Positions 42,847-52,024 of a stretch of DNA of 64,000 nt are shown in pieces. Origin of the DNA: Allosphingosinicella sp042666435. Its GTDB lineage: Bacteria; Pseudomonadota; Alphaproteobacteria; Sphingomonadales; Sphingomonadaceae. The translations under genes and the position numbers were made by a program. The stretch lies in NCBI RefSeq assembly GCF_042666435.1, contig NZ_JBHTDC010000002.1, positions 744,001-808,000 of the forward strand, in the 5' to 3' direction. The notes beneath the pieces were generated by a model that saw only the letters and a program-made list of their open reading frames with translations, ran no database searches and was not told the origin of the DNA. How positions within the stretch are numbered: the stretch's first letter is position 1; each line of letters opens with the position of its first letter.

Positions 42847-43533
42847 ATGCCGCGCCCGGTGAGAGCAATCGAGACGATCGACTCATCGCCAGGTCGGGTC
42901 AGCGTCCCGATCCGGGGCAAGCGTTTCCTCGACATGGTCGTCTCAGTGACCTTGCTGCTGGTGCTCGCGCTGCCGTTCTTCGTGATCGCCACTTTGGTTG
43001 CCCTGGATCTTCGCGCCTTCCCGATCTTTCGAGGGCAGCGGGTTGGATGGAAGGGAGAGCCATTCGCGATCTACAAGTTCCGCACCATGAGGAGAGACTA
43101 TCGGCCGACCCGATCCGCCGGCGACGCCGAAATCTCGTTTCTCCATGTGCCGCGTGATGATCCGCGCATTACGCCGCTGGGCAAATTCCTGCGACGGTAC
43201 AGCATCGACGAGACGCCGCAGCTGCTGAACATATTTCTGGGAGACATGAGCCTGATTGGACCGAGGCCGTTCGATGCGGAGGAATTCGAGCAGGGGCCGT
43301 TTCCCGACCCCGGTTATCACGAATGGCTTCGGAAACGCCATTGGGTCCGGCCCGGGATGGCGGGATTGTGGCAGGTGTCTGGCCGCAATGACACCAGCTT
43401 CGCCGACCTTGTCGCCCTCGACCTGAAATACGTACAGGAATGGACGCCCGGGCTGGAATGTTCGATTTTTTGGCGAACCTTCGGCGGGTGGTACGTGGGA
43501 CCGGCGCGAGTTGAGCTTCGTTCCGCCTGCTAG
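42847..43533 (+). CDS. Polyprenyl-phosphate sugar-1-phosphate transferase (monotopic phosphoglycosyl transferase)
   Basis: 228 residues from ATG at 42847 (a GTG at 42841 is possible). A basic KRFLDMVVSVTLLLVLALPF re-entrant helix precedes the catalytic part: YKFRTM, DDPRITPLGKFLRRYSIDETPQLLNIFLGDMSLIGPRPFD and the C-terminal RPGMAGLWQVSGRND. The Asp-Glu dyad is in SIDETPQ. This short PglC/WbaP-core form puts the first sugar phosphate onto undecaprenyl phosphate, so the cluster initiates its own lipid-linked oligosaccharide. The stop codon interlocks with that of the convergent gene (CTAG). Confidence 0.93.
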   Translation: MPRPVRAIETIDSSPGRVSVPIRGKRFLDMVVSVTLLLVLALPFFVIATLVALDLRAFPIFRGQRVGWKGEPFAIYKFRTMRRDYRPTRSAGDAEISFLHVPRDDPRITPLGKFLRRYSIDETPQLLNIFLGDMSLIGPRPFDAEEFEQGPFPDPGYHEWLRKRHWVRPGMAGLWQVSGRNDTSFADLVALDLKYVQEWTPGLECSIFWRTFGGWYVGPARVELRSAC

Positions 43534-44636
43534 CCTTTGCGCATGGCCGCGCGCGCGACATCGCACACCTCGTCGACCTGCCCTTCGCTCATTTCCGCGA
43601 ATAACGGCAGCGAAAGGGTCCTCTCCGATATCCGCTCGGCGACGGGGAAATCACCCCGGGAGTAGCCGAGGTTGGCATGGGCAGGCTCCAGATGCACCGG
43701 GCGCGGATAGTGGATTCCTGTCTCGATCCCGGCTCGGGCCAAGTCGGCGCGAACGCGGTCACGATTGGCGATTTCGATCGCGAACACATGGTGGACATCG
43801 CTGCATCCGGCGAGTGCGAGTGGATGGTAGGCGATGCTGTCTGCGAGCCCTCGCGCGTAGCGGCATGCATGACGCTCCCGCGCCTCCGACCAAAGGTCCA
43901 CATGATTTAGTTTGACGCGCAACATCGCCGCCTGCAGCGCATCCATGCGCATGTTGAACCCGGCAAGGTCGTGTTCGCCTTTTCGCGTCTGTCCCCAGTT
44001 GCGCAGCAGGCGCGCGCGTTGGGCGATCTCCGGATCTTGGGTGATAATGGCGCCGCCTTCCCCCAGCGCGCCGAGGGGCTTCGCGGGATAGAAGCTGAAC
44101 GCGCCGACATCGCCGATACCCCCGACGCGGCGGCCGCCGTGACGGGCGCCGTGAGCTTGCGACCCATCCTCGACCAGCCACAGGTCATACTCTTCCGCGA
44201 GCGCGGTCAATGCCGTCATATCGGCGGGGCGGCCATGAAGGTGAACGGGAACGATGGCCTTGGTCCGCGGCGTGACGGCCGCCCTGACCGCGCTGGCATC
44301 GATCGTCCAGGCTCGAGGTTCGATGTCGATCAGCACCGGCCGCGCGCCGGTAAATCGGATCGCCGCGACGGTCGCGACGAAAGTGAACGCTACGGTGATG
44401 ACTTCGTCGCCTGGGCCGACGCCGCAGGCCAGCAGGGCGAGCTGCAACGCCGACGTGCCGGAATTGACGGCCACGGCATAGGGCGCCTCGCAATAGTGCG
44501 CGAAAGCGTCTTCGAAGCCTTCAACCTCAGGCCCAAGGCCGTAACTGCCGGATCGGATGACTCGAATGGCAGCGGATTCAAGAGGCTCGCGGATGGAGGC
44601 ATTCTGCGCTTCAAGATCGACGAGCGGGATTTTCAC
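43530..44636 (-). CDS. DegT/DnrJ/EryC1/StrS family PLP-dependent sugar aminotransferase
   Basis: 368 residues from GTG at 44636 (the open frame is longer, but the extra part overlaps the upstream gene and is not protein-like). It starts KIPLVDLEAQN; PLP site parts are NSGTSALQLAL, VEDGSQAHGA and the Schiff-base Lys in SFYPAKPLGALGEGGAI. The C-terminal IHYPRPVHLEPAH is typical of WbpE/FdtB/QdtB-like members. It aminates a keto group of a nucleotide sugar. The adjacent Gfo/Idh oxidoreductase could create that keto group. Confidence 0.92.
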   Translation of the reverse strand: MKIPLVDLEAQNASIREPLESAAIRVIRSGSYGLGPEVEGFEDAFAHYCEAPYAVAVNSGTSALQLALLACGVGPGDEVITVAFTFVATVAAIRFTGARPVLIDIEPRAWTIDASAVRAAVTPRTKAIVPVHLHGRPADMTALTALAEEYDLWLVEDGSQAHGARHGGRRVGGIGDVGAFSFYPAKPLGALGEGGAIITQDPEIAQRARLLRNWGQTRKGEHDLAGFNMRMDALQAAMLRVKLNHVDLWSEARERHACRYARGLADSIAYHPLALAGCSDVHHVFAIEIANRDRVRADLARAGIETGIHYPRPVHLEPAHANLGYSRGDFPVAERISERTLSLPLFAEMSEGQVDEVCDVARAAMRKG

Positions 44637-44706
44637 TTCGTCGCCCCGAGCGCTCTGAGAAAGTTTGTCGATCGGGCATGCTGGATGGACTTCCTCGACT
44701 GCATCC

Positions 44707-45696
44707 TCACCGGCCGACTTCCGTCCACTGTCCCACTCCTTTGGCGGAACAGAGGCAGGCATCGAGAATGGCCGCGAGACGCACCCCCTGCCACCCGTCG
44801 GAGGCGGGCCTCTCTCCGGTTCGGATGCAATGCAAGAAGTTCTCGACCGCGTTCGCCAAAGTTTCTGTCGTGCTTTCCAAAGGCAGGACGCTGCCATTAT
44901 GCCGACCGGAGCCAATATCGCCGAAATTGATTGCCGGTGCGCCGGGACTGAGATGTTGGTGGATCCTCACCTTGTCACGCAATTGTGTGTCATCGAATTC
45001 GATAGACTGATCATGGGAACTGATCGTGATTCGTCTGACCCGATCTGGAGCGCACCAGTTGACGCGGATTTCAGCCTTGAGTCCTGACGAATAAGTCAGG
45101 GCAATATGTTGCTCCTCATCCTCCGCCTGCCCTGTCACGGCAACGGCGAGAGGACCCTCCCCGACCAGGAAATCCAATATTGCGAGGTCATGAACCGCAA
45201 GATCGTGAAAAATGGACGAGTCTTTGCGCGCCCGGCCATTATTTATCCTGACGGAATGATAACGCTGCATTTCACCGAAATCTTTTTCGGCCATCATCTG
45301 TTTAATTAATCTGATGCTGTCGCTGTAAATATGGGTGTGATCGATGAAGAGAAGACGCTTCCGCTCCTGCGCCAGCAAGACCAGCGCCGTCGCCTGTTCC
45401 GCCGTTTCCGCGACGGGTTTCTCGATCCAGACGTGCTTCCCGGCCTCCAGAGCAGCTTTGGCGATTTCGTGATGCGTGTTCGATGGCGTGGCGATCACCA
45501 GAACGTCGGCATCCTCCATGTCGACGGCTTCGGCCGATGTCGATGTCAGCACGGCGTTCGCGAATTGGCGCCGCGCCTCCACGAGCCTTTCCGGCGCGAT
45601 GTCGGCGATACAGCAAATCTCGACGTGGGGAGCGCGCGCAAAGCAGCGGGCGAGGATCGTGCCCCAATATCCGAACCCGATGATTCCAATACGCAT
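44707..45696 (-). CDS. Gfo/Idh/MocA family oxidoreductase
   Basis: 329 residues. A Rossmann NAD(P)-binding start RIGIIGFGYWGTILAR, DVLVIATPSNTHHEIAKAALEAGKHVWIEKP with the catalytic Lys of the EKP motif, and DLAVHDLAILDFLVG with the conserved His. It is in the same orientation and 70 bases upstream of the aminotransferase. The pair resembles WbpB-WbpE, which turns UDP-GlcNAc uronate into its 3-amino derivative, but other keto-sugars are possible. Composition is less GC-rich than the surroundings, notably 45100-45320. Confidence 0.9.
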   Translation of the reverse strand: MRIGIIGFGYWGTILARCFARAPHVEICCIADIAPERLVEARRQFANAVLTSTSAEAVDMEDADVLVIATPSNTHHEIAKAALEAGKHVWIEKPVAETAEQATALVLLAQERKRLLFIDHTHIYSDSIRLIKQMMAEKDFGEMQRYHSVRINNGRARKDSSIFHDLAVHDLAILDFLVGEGPLAVAVTGQAEDEEQHIALTYSSGLKAEIRVNWCAPDRVRRITISSHDQSIEFDDTQLRDKVRIHQHLSPGAPAINFGDIGSGRHNGSVLPLESTTETLANAVENFLHCIRTGERPASDGWQGVRLAAILDACLCSAKGVGQWTEVGR

Positions 45697-45748
45697 GTAC
45701 CCCCCTGTCAGACAGAGCCTGCCAGCGCACGAACGGCGTTACAAAGAC

Positions 45749-45886
45749 TCAAGGAAGTCCCCGTCTTTGATCATCCATTCTGGAAGTAAAAAGCAATCCA
45801 TGACCGCTCTCAGGGCTGTCGGCGGGCTGGAGTGCGCAGGCCAAGGCGACGAGGGCCAGCGCCGGCGCGAAGGCGGTCACCTTCAT
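45749..45886 (-). CDS. Very small lipoprotein-like or secreted peptide
   Basis: A 45-codon frame from ATG at 45886 preceded by GAGGAG at good spacing, 28 bases downstream of the lipoprotein gene at 45915 on the same strand. It encodes MKVTAFAPALALVALAC, a hydrophobic export signal with Cys17 in a near-lipobox context, then 28 hydrophilic residues. No family is recognised, and it could be the remnant of a longer gene. The strong ribosome site and signal argue that it is real. Confidence 0.45.
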   Translation of the reverse strand: MKVTAFAPALALVALACALQPADSPESGHGLLFTSRMDDQRRGLP

Positions 45887-45914
45887 CCGCTGCTTCTCCT
45901 CGGTGGACGGCGGC

Positions 45915-46406
45915 TCAGCCGCGCGGGGCGTTGTCGACGCACCATGCGACGGCGGCCTGGCGGAGCGGCGCGGGCGTCGGCTGGAGCATGTTGACGCTGC
46001 TGCCGATCATCTGATTGGCCTCCGTCTCGCCGCCGAGCTCCCGCGCGAGGCCGCGCCGCCAGGCATCGCTGGCGTTGTCCAGGGCTTCCTGCTGGCCGAC
46101 CGGCACGGGATCCATTTGCCCGATATGGACCACGCAATCCGCCGCGTCGTAGCTGCCGTCGGGCGCGACCTGCTGGCGGAGCTGCGGGTCGTCGATCCCC
46201 GCGAGAGCGGCTTGAAGCTCGTCCGGCGACGGGACCGTCAGTCCCACTTCCGTCAAGTCCGCGCCCTCGCCCGGCGCCGCAACGCTGTCGGCGGCGGCGG
46301 GCGGCGCCTCCGCCGGTTGCCCGGTACGGACCTCTTCACCTGATGCCCCGTCGCAGCCGGCGAGGCAGACGCTCATTGCAAGCGTACAGATGCGGATCAC
46401 CATCAT
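45915..46406 (-). CDS. Hypothetical lipoprotein
   Basis: 163 residues. The lipoprotein signal ends in LAGC with the lipidated Cys at 18. A flexible Pro/Ala/Glu-rich linker (about 20-55) leads to a helical domain of about 105 residues containing two cysteines (AADCVVHIG and VAWCVDNAP) that could form a disulfide. No function is recognised. It heads a two-gene unit with the tiny lipoprotein-like gene downstream. The 226-base gap to the RTX sulfatase gene on its other side contains no gene and no clear promoter. Confidence 0.7.
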   Translation of the reverse strand: MMVIRICTLAMSVCLAGCDGASGEEVRTGQPAEAPPAAADSVAAPGEGADLTEVGLTVPSPDELQAALAGIDDPQLRQQVAPDGSYDAADCVVHIGQMDPVPVGQQEALDNASDAWRRGLARELGGETEANQMIGSSVNMLQPTPAPLRQAAVAWCVDNAPRG

Positions 46407-46632
46407 CGTTTGCCCCCCACTTTTTCAAGACGTCAGCCTGGCATATAGAAATTGCGGGCCTCGTCGAGCTTGCCCGGGCAGGTGACCTTGGTGGACTGCA
46501 AAGCGCCTTGCGGTTTCTACCGCAGGAGACCCCCATATCCTCGTCAACGGATGGCCGGTAATAGGGTCGCCGCGGCATCGGCCGCGAGTAACCTTAACGG
46601 AGGCGCGGCGACAGTCCGCCGCGCGGGCTGCC

Positions 46633-49600
46633 ATGAATTTCGTTTCCATCACCTTCGATGATCTCAACGCCTTCGCCTTCCTCAAAGCGCTCTACGGCAG
46701 CCAGCTCCACACCCCCAACATCGATCGCGTGATGGCGATGGGAACGACGTTCGACAATGCGTTTGCCCAGGTCGCGATCTGCAACGCGTCGCGGACTTCG
46801 GTGCTGAGCGGCCTCGATCCGGCCGCCACCGGCGTTCACGCGAATTTCGAAATATGGCATGAATTCGTCGATCCGGCGGGAACGCTGCCGGCGCTGCTCA
46901 AGGATGCGGGCTATTCGACCAGCATCATCGGCAAGGTCTTCCACCAGTCGGACATGCCCGAGCACGTGGCGTCGGTGGTCGCCGACTACATCTTCCGGGC
47001 GCCGGGCGATTCCTACGAGGATTCCACCGTGATCACCACCCGCCCGTCGACCGGCGGGGCGGAAGCGCAGGGAGACTATATCAACGTCGATCACGCGATC
47101 GACATCGTGAACGCCGCGGGGTCGGACCCGTTCGCGCTGTTCCTCGGCATCTTCAAACCGCACCTCGGCTGGGTCGTTCCCCAGGAATATTTCGATCTCT
47201 ATCCGCTCGACCAGATCGAGCTTCCCTTCGCATTGGATGGCGACCTTTCCGACGTCCCGGAATTCATGAGAGCTCTCGTCCATGACGACCTCCACGCCGA
47301 CGTTCTGGCGGCCGACGCCTGGAAGACGGCGCTGCAGGGCTATTTTGCGAGCATCAGCTTCGCCGACGCGATGGTGGGCCGGCTGCTCGATACGCTGGAG
47401 GCCAACGGCCAGATGGACGACACGGCGATCCTGCTGTGGACCGACCACGGATACCATCTCGGTGACAAGGACAATTGGCACAAGTTCACCTTGTGGGACG
47501 AAGCAGGCCGCGCGCCCTTCATCCTCGCCCTCCCCGGAACAGGGGATGACGGGCAGAGAGTTCAGCAGGTTGTCGAAATGGTCGACATCATGCCGACCGT
47601 GCTCGATCTATTCGACATCGCGCCGCCTCCGGGGCTCTCCGGCCGCTCGCTGCTGCCTTTCATACAGGATCCGGCGCTCATCGACGATGGCGTCGCCGTC
47701 ACGACGATGTATGGCAGCGCCGCCATCCGCACGAACGGCTATCGCTATATACGCTACGAAGACGGCTCCACGGAGCTTTACGATATCGTCGCCGACCCGA
47801 ACGAGTGGCGCAATCTGGCCGGCGACCCCGCATGGGACGCGGTCGAGGCGGAGCTGGACGCACGGCTCCGGTCTGACCTTTCCAGCCAGGGATGGGTCTG
47901 GGTCGATGCGGACGCATCGGCCGCGGGCACCGACATCTCCGAGCTGTTCGTTCTCGCTTCGGGCACCTCCGCGAGCGCCGGAGGCCGGGGCGACGACACC
48001 TATTTCATCAGCGACAGCCAGACCCTTGTGCTGGAGGAAGCGGAGAGCGGCGAGGACACGGTCTATACGTCGGTCAGCTTCACCCTCCCCGATCATGTCG
48101 AACATCTCTATTTCCGGGTGCCCAGCCGCAACCCGGACATGGTCCTGATCGGCAATGGCGGCGACAACATCATCGTCGGCATCCATCGCGTCGAAGGGCT
48201 GGATGGAAATGACAGCCTGCGCATGTGGGGCGCGGGCCTGGCCGACGGCGGCCTTGGCGACGATGCCGTTCAAGGGTCTCAGTGGCACGACGATCTGCGC
48301 GGCGGCGACGGGGCCGACGTCATCACTGCCAGCCGCGGCGACGATGTGCTCGACGGCGGCCTCGGCGATGACAGCCTCCACGGCGGCGACGGCGCGGATA
48401 CGGCGTCCTACGCTTCGGCAAGCACGGGCGTGTCCGTGACCCTGGGATTGGTCGACGAGCAGGACACACTGGGCGCTGGCATAGACAGGTTGAACTGCAT
48501 CGAAAATCTCGTCGGCTCGGAATTTGCCGATTCCCTGACCGGCGGCGACGAAGCCAATGTCATCGACGGAGGCCTGGGGCACGACTGGCTGGAGGGCGGC
48601 GCGGGCATCGACACCGTCTCTTTCGCATCCGCTATCGGCGGAATTGTGGTCAATCTCGCGCAAAGGCTGCAGCAGGATACGGGCGGCGCCGGCATCGACA
48701 CGATCTCCGGCTTTGAAGGCATTGCCGGCTCTGCCTTTGCCGACAGCCTGACAGGAGATGGGGGTGCCAACCGGATCGACGGCGGATCGGGCGACGATGT
48801 GATCGATGGCGGGGAAGGCGACGACAGCCTGCTGGGTGGCGACGGCGACGACACGGTTTCTTATGCCGGAGCTGCGGGCGGGGTGACGGTCAGCCTCACC
48901 GAACGGGGGGTTCAGGCGACCGCCGGCGCCGGGGCGGACACGCTGGCGGATATCGAGAATTTGGTCGGGTCCGGCTGGAACGACAGCATCACCGGAACGG
49001 TTTCCGCCAATCGTCTGCTCGGCGGCACCGGGGAAGACATTCTCGAAGGGGTCGCCGGCGATGACGATCTGGAAGGCGGCGACGGTAACGATATGCTGCT
49101 CGGCGGCGGCGGCGCCGACCGGATGCGCGGCGGGCTGGGCGACGACGTTTTCTATGTTCAGGAAGAAGGCGATGTCGCCATCGAGGAAGCCGAGGGCGGC
49201 CACGATCAGGTTCGGGCGTTCCTCGACCATGCGCTGGCGGACAGTTTCGAGGAGTTGCGCCTCTATGGCGACGCGCGAAACGGGACGGGCAATACGAGCT
49301 CCAACTTCATCGCCGGGACTGGTTACAACGACATCCTCCAGGGTCTTGGCGGCGAGGACAGGCTGCGTGGCCGAAGCGGCGACGATGAGCTTGGCGGCGG
49401 AGCCGACGCGGATCTGATCGAAGGGGGGACCGGTGGCGACCGGCTGGCGGGCGGCGACGGCGACGACCGGCTCGCGGGAGAAGAGGGCGATGACATCACC
49501 GAAGGCGGAGCGGGCGCCGACGCGATGGACGGAGGCATCGGCCTCGATACCCTGTCTTACTCGACGGCCACGGCGGGCGTGGCGATCAGCCTCGCCGTCA

Positions 49601-51912
49601 CCGTTGCGCAGGACACGATCAGCGCCGGCAGCGACACCGTTGCCGGGTTCGAAAACCTCGTCGGATCGTCCTTTGCCGATCATTTGACGGGAGACGCGGC
49701 CGCCAACCTGATCGTCGCCGGCGACGGAGACGATATGTTGGAGGGCGGCGCCGGGGGCGACACGCTCGATGGCGGTATCGGGGCGGACGCCATGACCGGC
49801 GGGATCGGCGACGACATCTATCTCCTCGACGATGCCGGCGATGTCGTGACGGAGGCCTCGGAGGAAGGGCAGGACGAAATCCGCACCGGGCTGGCTCAAA
49901 TGGTTCTGGCGGACAATGTCGAAGGGCTGACCGGCACTTCGGGCGCAGGCCAATCGCTTGCCGGCAACGCACTCGCGAACAGAATCACTGCCGGAGACGG
50001 AAGCGACATCCTGGAGGGCGGTGGTGGAGCCGACACGCTCGAAGGCGGGTTCGGCGCCGACGCCATGGCCGGCGGGTTCGATGACGATGTTTATTTTGTC
50101 GACGACCCGGGGGATGTGGTGACGGAGGGCGTCGAGGAAGGAGGGGACGAAATCCGCACCGGGCTGGCCGAAATAATCTTGGCGGACAATGTCGAAACAC
50201 TAACCGGCACCTCCGGCACGGACCAGTCGCTCACCGGCAACGCCCTTGCGAACAGCATCGGCGGCGGCGCGGGCAATGACAGGATCGACGGCGGCGGCGG
50301 CGCCGACATCATGTCGGGAGGGCTCGGCGACGACGTCTATTTTCTCGATGACGTCGCCGACATGGTCCTCGAGGAGGATGGCGGGGGAAGCGACGAAGTC
50401 AGCACCAGCCTTGTCGCCTACACGTTGGCGCACAATGTCGAAATATTAAGCGGCACCGCCACCGGTGGCCAGGCACTGACCGGCAATGGACTGGCCAACG
50501 TGATCCGGGGCGGCGCGGGCGACGATGTGGTCGACGGCGCCGGCGGCGCGGACGCCATGGCGGGCGGTCTCGGCGATGACATTTACGTCATCGACGATTC
50601 CGGAGACGTTGTCGCCGAAAGCCTCGAAGGCGGCCATGACCAAGTTCGCACGGAGCTCGGCTCTTATGCGCTGGGCGACAATTTCGAGGCGCTGATCGGC
50701 TTGTCCGCCACCGGCCAGTCGCTCACCGGCAACGCCCTGGCCAACGTGATCGCCGCCGGAACCGGCGACGATCGGCTGGCCGGCGGCGAGGGCGACGATA
50801 TGCTGACCGGCGGCGCCGGCGCCGACACCGCGAGCTATGTCTCGGCCACGTCCTCCGTTGTCATCGACCTGTCGCTGACGACGGCGCAGCAGACGGGCGG
50901 CGCCGGGATGGACACGCTGGCCCAAATCGAGAGCCTCGCCGGCTCCTCCTTCGCAGACGCTCTGACCGGCTCCGCGAAGGCCAACGTCCTGGACGGCGGC
51001 GCGGGCGCGGACAAGATATTCGGCGCGTCCGGGGACGACATGCTTTTTGGCGGCGACGGCGACGACACGCTGACCGGCGGCCGGGGCATCGACATCTCGG
51101 CCGGAGGGCTGGGCGACGATCTTTACCGCGTCGGCAATGCCGAGGACGCCGTGGTCGAGACGGCCGGCGAAGGGTATGACGCTGTGCGGGCCATGGTCGA
51201 TCATGTGCTGGCGGACAATGTCGAGGAGCTGCGCCTGATCCGCGACGCTCGTAACGGTACAGGCAATGAGTCCGACAATCGGCTCTTCGGTTCGGCCGGC
51301 GACGATATGCTCGCCGGCCTGGATGGCGACGATTCTTTGCGCGGCCTGGATGGGGCCGACAATCTTCAGGGCGGCACCGGCGATGATATTTTCTATGGCG
51401 GTTCGGGCGCCGATCGCGGATTCGGCGACGATGGCAGCGACCGGCTGAACGGCGAAACCGGCGACGACTGGCTCGAGGGCGGCGGCGGCGACGACGCCCT
51501 GTACGGCCGCGCCGGCGCCGACAGCCTGTTCGGCGGCGACGGAAATGACGGCCTGGTCGGCGGACTGAACACCGACGTTCTAAGCGGCGGCGGCGGCGCC
51601 GACGGCTTCCTGTTCGACATCGGCCATTCCAGCGCGGACCGCCTGTTGTCGGACGTGATCGCCGATTTCAACAACACCGAGGGCGACCGGATCAACCTGA
51701 AACATATCGACGCGGACGCCCGCGACTCCGTCGATCAGGCCTTCGCCTTTATCGGCGGGGCGGCGTTCACCGGGGCGGCGGGGGAGCTGCGCTGGGAAGC
51801 GTTCGAAGGCGGAATCTATGTCGAGGGCGACGTCAACGGCGATGCCCTGACCGATTTCGCAATCCGGCTGGACGCTGTCGCGACGATTTCCTCTTCGGAT
51901 TTCAATCTGTGA
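46633..51912 (+). CDS. Giant RTX-repeat sulfatase, probable type I secretion substrate
   Basis: 1759 residues with no signal peptide. Residues 1-440 form a sulfatase of the iduronate-2-sulfatase type: metal Asp pair in ITFDDLNA (9-10), the formylglycine motif Cys50-Asn-Ala-Ser-Arg54 followed by TSVLSG, FKPHLGWVVPQEYFDLY, and WTDHGYHLGDKDNWHKFTLW. From about 450 to 1660 runs a long beta-roll region of GGxGxD calcium repeats, built from two alternating modules: five copies of a DTxSYxxAxxGVxVxL module and seven copies of a DDxYxVDDxGDVVxE module. The last 100 residues (from about 1661, DRLLSDVIADFNNTEGDRINL) match the C-terminal secretion region of serralysin-like RTX proteins. It would be exported unfolded through a type I system and fold outside with calcium. 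No exporter genes or formylglycine-generating enzyme are in this window. Typical sulfatases are 450-550 residues. Confidence 0.9.
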   Translation: MNFVSITFDDLNAFAFLKALYGSQLHTPNIDRVMAMGTTFDNAFAQVAICNASRTSVLSGLDPAATGVHANFEIWHEFVDPAGTLPALLKDAGYSTSIIGKVFHQSDMPEHVASVVADYIFRAPGDSYEDSTVITTRPSTGGAEAQGDYINVDHAIDIVNAAGSDPFALFLGIFKPHLGWVVPQEYFDLYPLDQIELPFALDGDLSDVPEFMRALVHDDLHADVLAADAWKTALQGYFASISFADAMVGRLLDTLEANGQMDDTAILLWTDHGYHLGDKDNWHKFTLWDEAGRAPFILALPGTGDDGQRVQQVVEMVDIMPTVLDLFDIAPPPGLSGRSLLPFIQDPALIDDGVAVTTMYGSAAIRTNGYRYIRYEDGSTELYDIVADPNEWRNLAGDPAWDAVEAELDARLRSDLSSQGWVWVDADASAAGTDISELFVLASGTSASAGGRGDDTYFISDSQTLVLEEAESGEDTVYTSVSFTLPDHVEHLYFRVPSRNPDMVLIGNGGDNIIVGIHRVEGLDGNDSLRMWGAGLADGGLGDDAVQGSQWHDDLRGGDGADVITASRGDDVLDGGLGDDSLHGGDGADTASYASASTGVSVTLGLVDEQDTLGAGIDRLNCIENLVGSEFADSLTGGDEANVIDGGLGHDWLEGGAGIDTVSFASAIGGIVVNLAQRLQQDTGGAGIDTISGFEGIAGSAFADSLTGDGGANRIDGGSGDDVIDGGEGDDSLLGGDGDDTVSYAGAAGGVTVSLTERGVQATAGAGADTLADIENLVGSGWNDSITGTVSANRLLGGTGEDILEGVAGDDDLEGGDGNDMLLGGGGADRMRGGLGDDVFYVQEEGDVAIEEAEGGHDQVRAFLDHALADSFEELRLYGDARNGTGNTSSNFIAGTGYNDILQGLGGEDRLRGRSGDDELGGGADADLIEGGTGGDRLAGGDGDDRLAGEEGDDITEGGAGADAMDGGIGLDTLSYSTATAGVAISLAVTVAQDTISAGSDTVAGFENLVGSSFADHLTGDAAANLIVAGDGDDMLEGGAGGDTLDGGIGADAMTGGIGDDIYLLDDAGDVVTEASEEGQDEIRTGLAQMVLADNVEGLTGTSGAGQSLAGNALANRITAGDGSDILEGGGGADTLEGGFGADAMAGGFDDDVYFVDDPGDVVTEGVEEGGDEIRTGLAEIILADNVETLTGTSGTDQSLTGNALANSIGGGAGNDRIDGGGGADIMSGGLGDDVYFLDDVADMVLEEDGGGSDEVSTSLVAYTLAHNVEILSGTATGGQALTGNGLANVIRGGAGDDVVDGAGGADAMAGGLGDDIYVIDDSGDVVAESLEGGHDQVRTELGSYALGDNFEALIGLSATGQSLTGNALANVIAAGTGDDRLAGGEGDDMLTGGAGADTASYVSATSSVVIDLSLTTAQQTGGAGMDTLAQIESLAGSSFADALTGSAKANVLDGGAGADKIFGASGDDMLFGGDGDDTLTGGRGIDISAGGLGDDLYRVGNAEDAVVETAGEGYDAVRAMVDHVLADNVEELRLIRDARNGTGNESDNRLFGSAGDDMLAGLDGDDSLRGLDGADNLQGGTGDDIFYGGSGADRGFGDDGSDRLNGETGDDWLEGGGGDDALYGRAGADSLFGGDGNDGLVGGLNTDVLSGGGGADGFLFDIGHSSADRLLSDVIADFNNTEGDRINLKHIDADARDSVDQAFAFIGGAAFTGAAGELRWEAFEGGIYVEGDVNGDALTDFAIRLDAVATISSSDFNL

Positions 51913-52024
51913 CGGGGCCACTGCGCGGCGGCGACGGACGGGGTTGGATGAATGCCGGCCAGGCCGAGACGCGCTCTTCACGCGCTGGACCCGATCGCCG
52001 AAATTGCGGGCTCGCCGCGGCCGG

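Noticed and set aside
46407..46632. Possible small gene or promoter in the gap before the RTX sulfatase.
   Set aside because: Open frames here have no ribosome sites or protein-like content, and no -35/-10 or -24/-12 pair stood out.
47608..49953. A 781-codon open frame on the minus strand opposite the RTX repeat region.
   Set aside because: It mirrors the GGxGxD repeat DNA in antisense; the RTX frame on the plus strand has a clear domain structure, and the antisense translation shows none.
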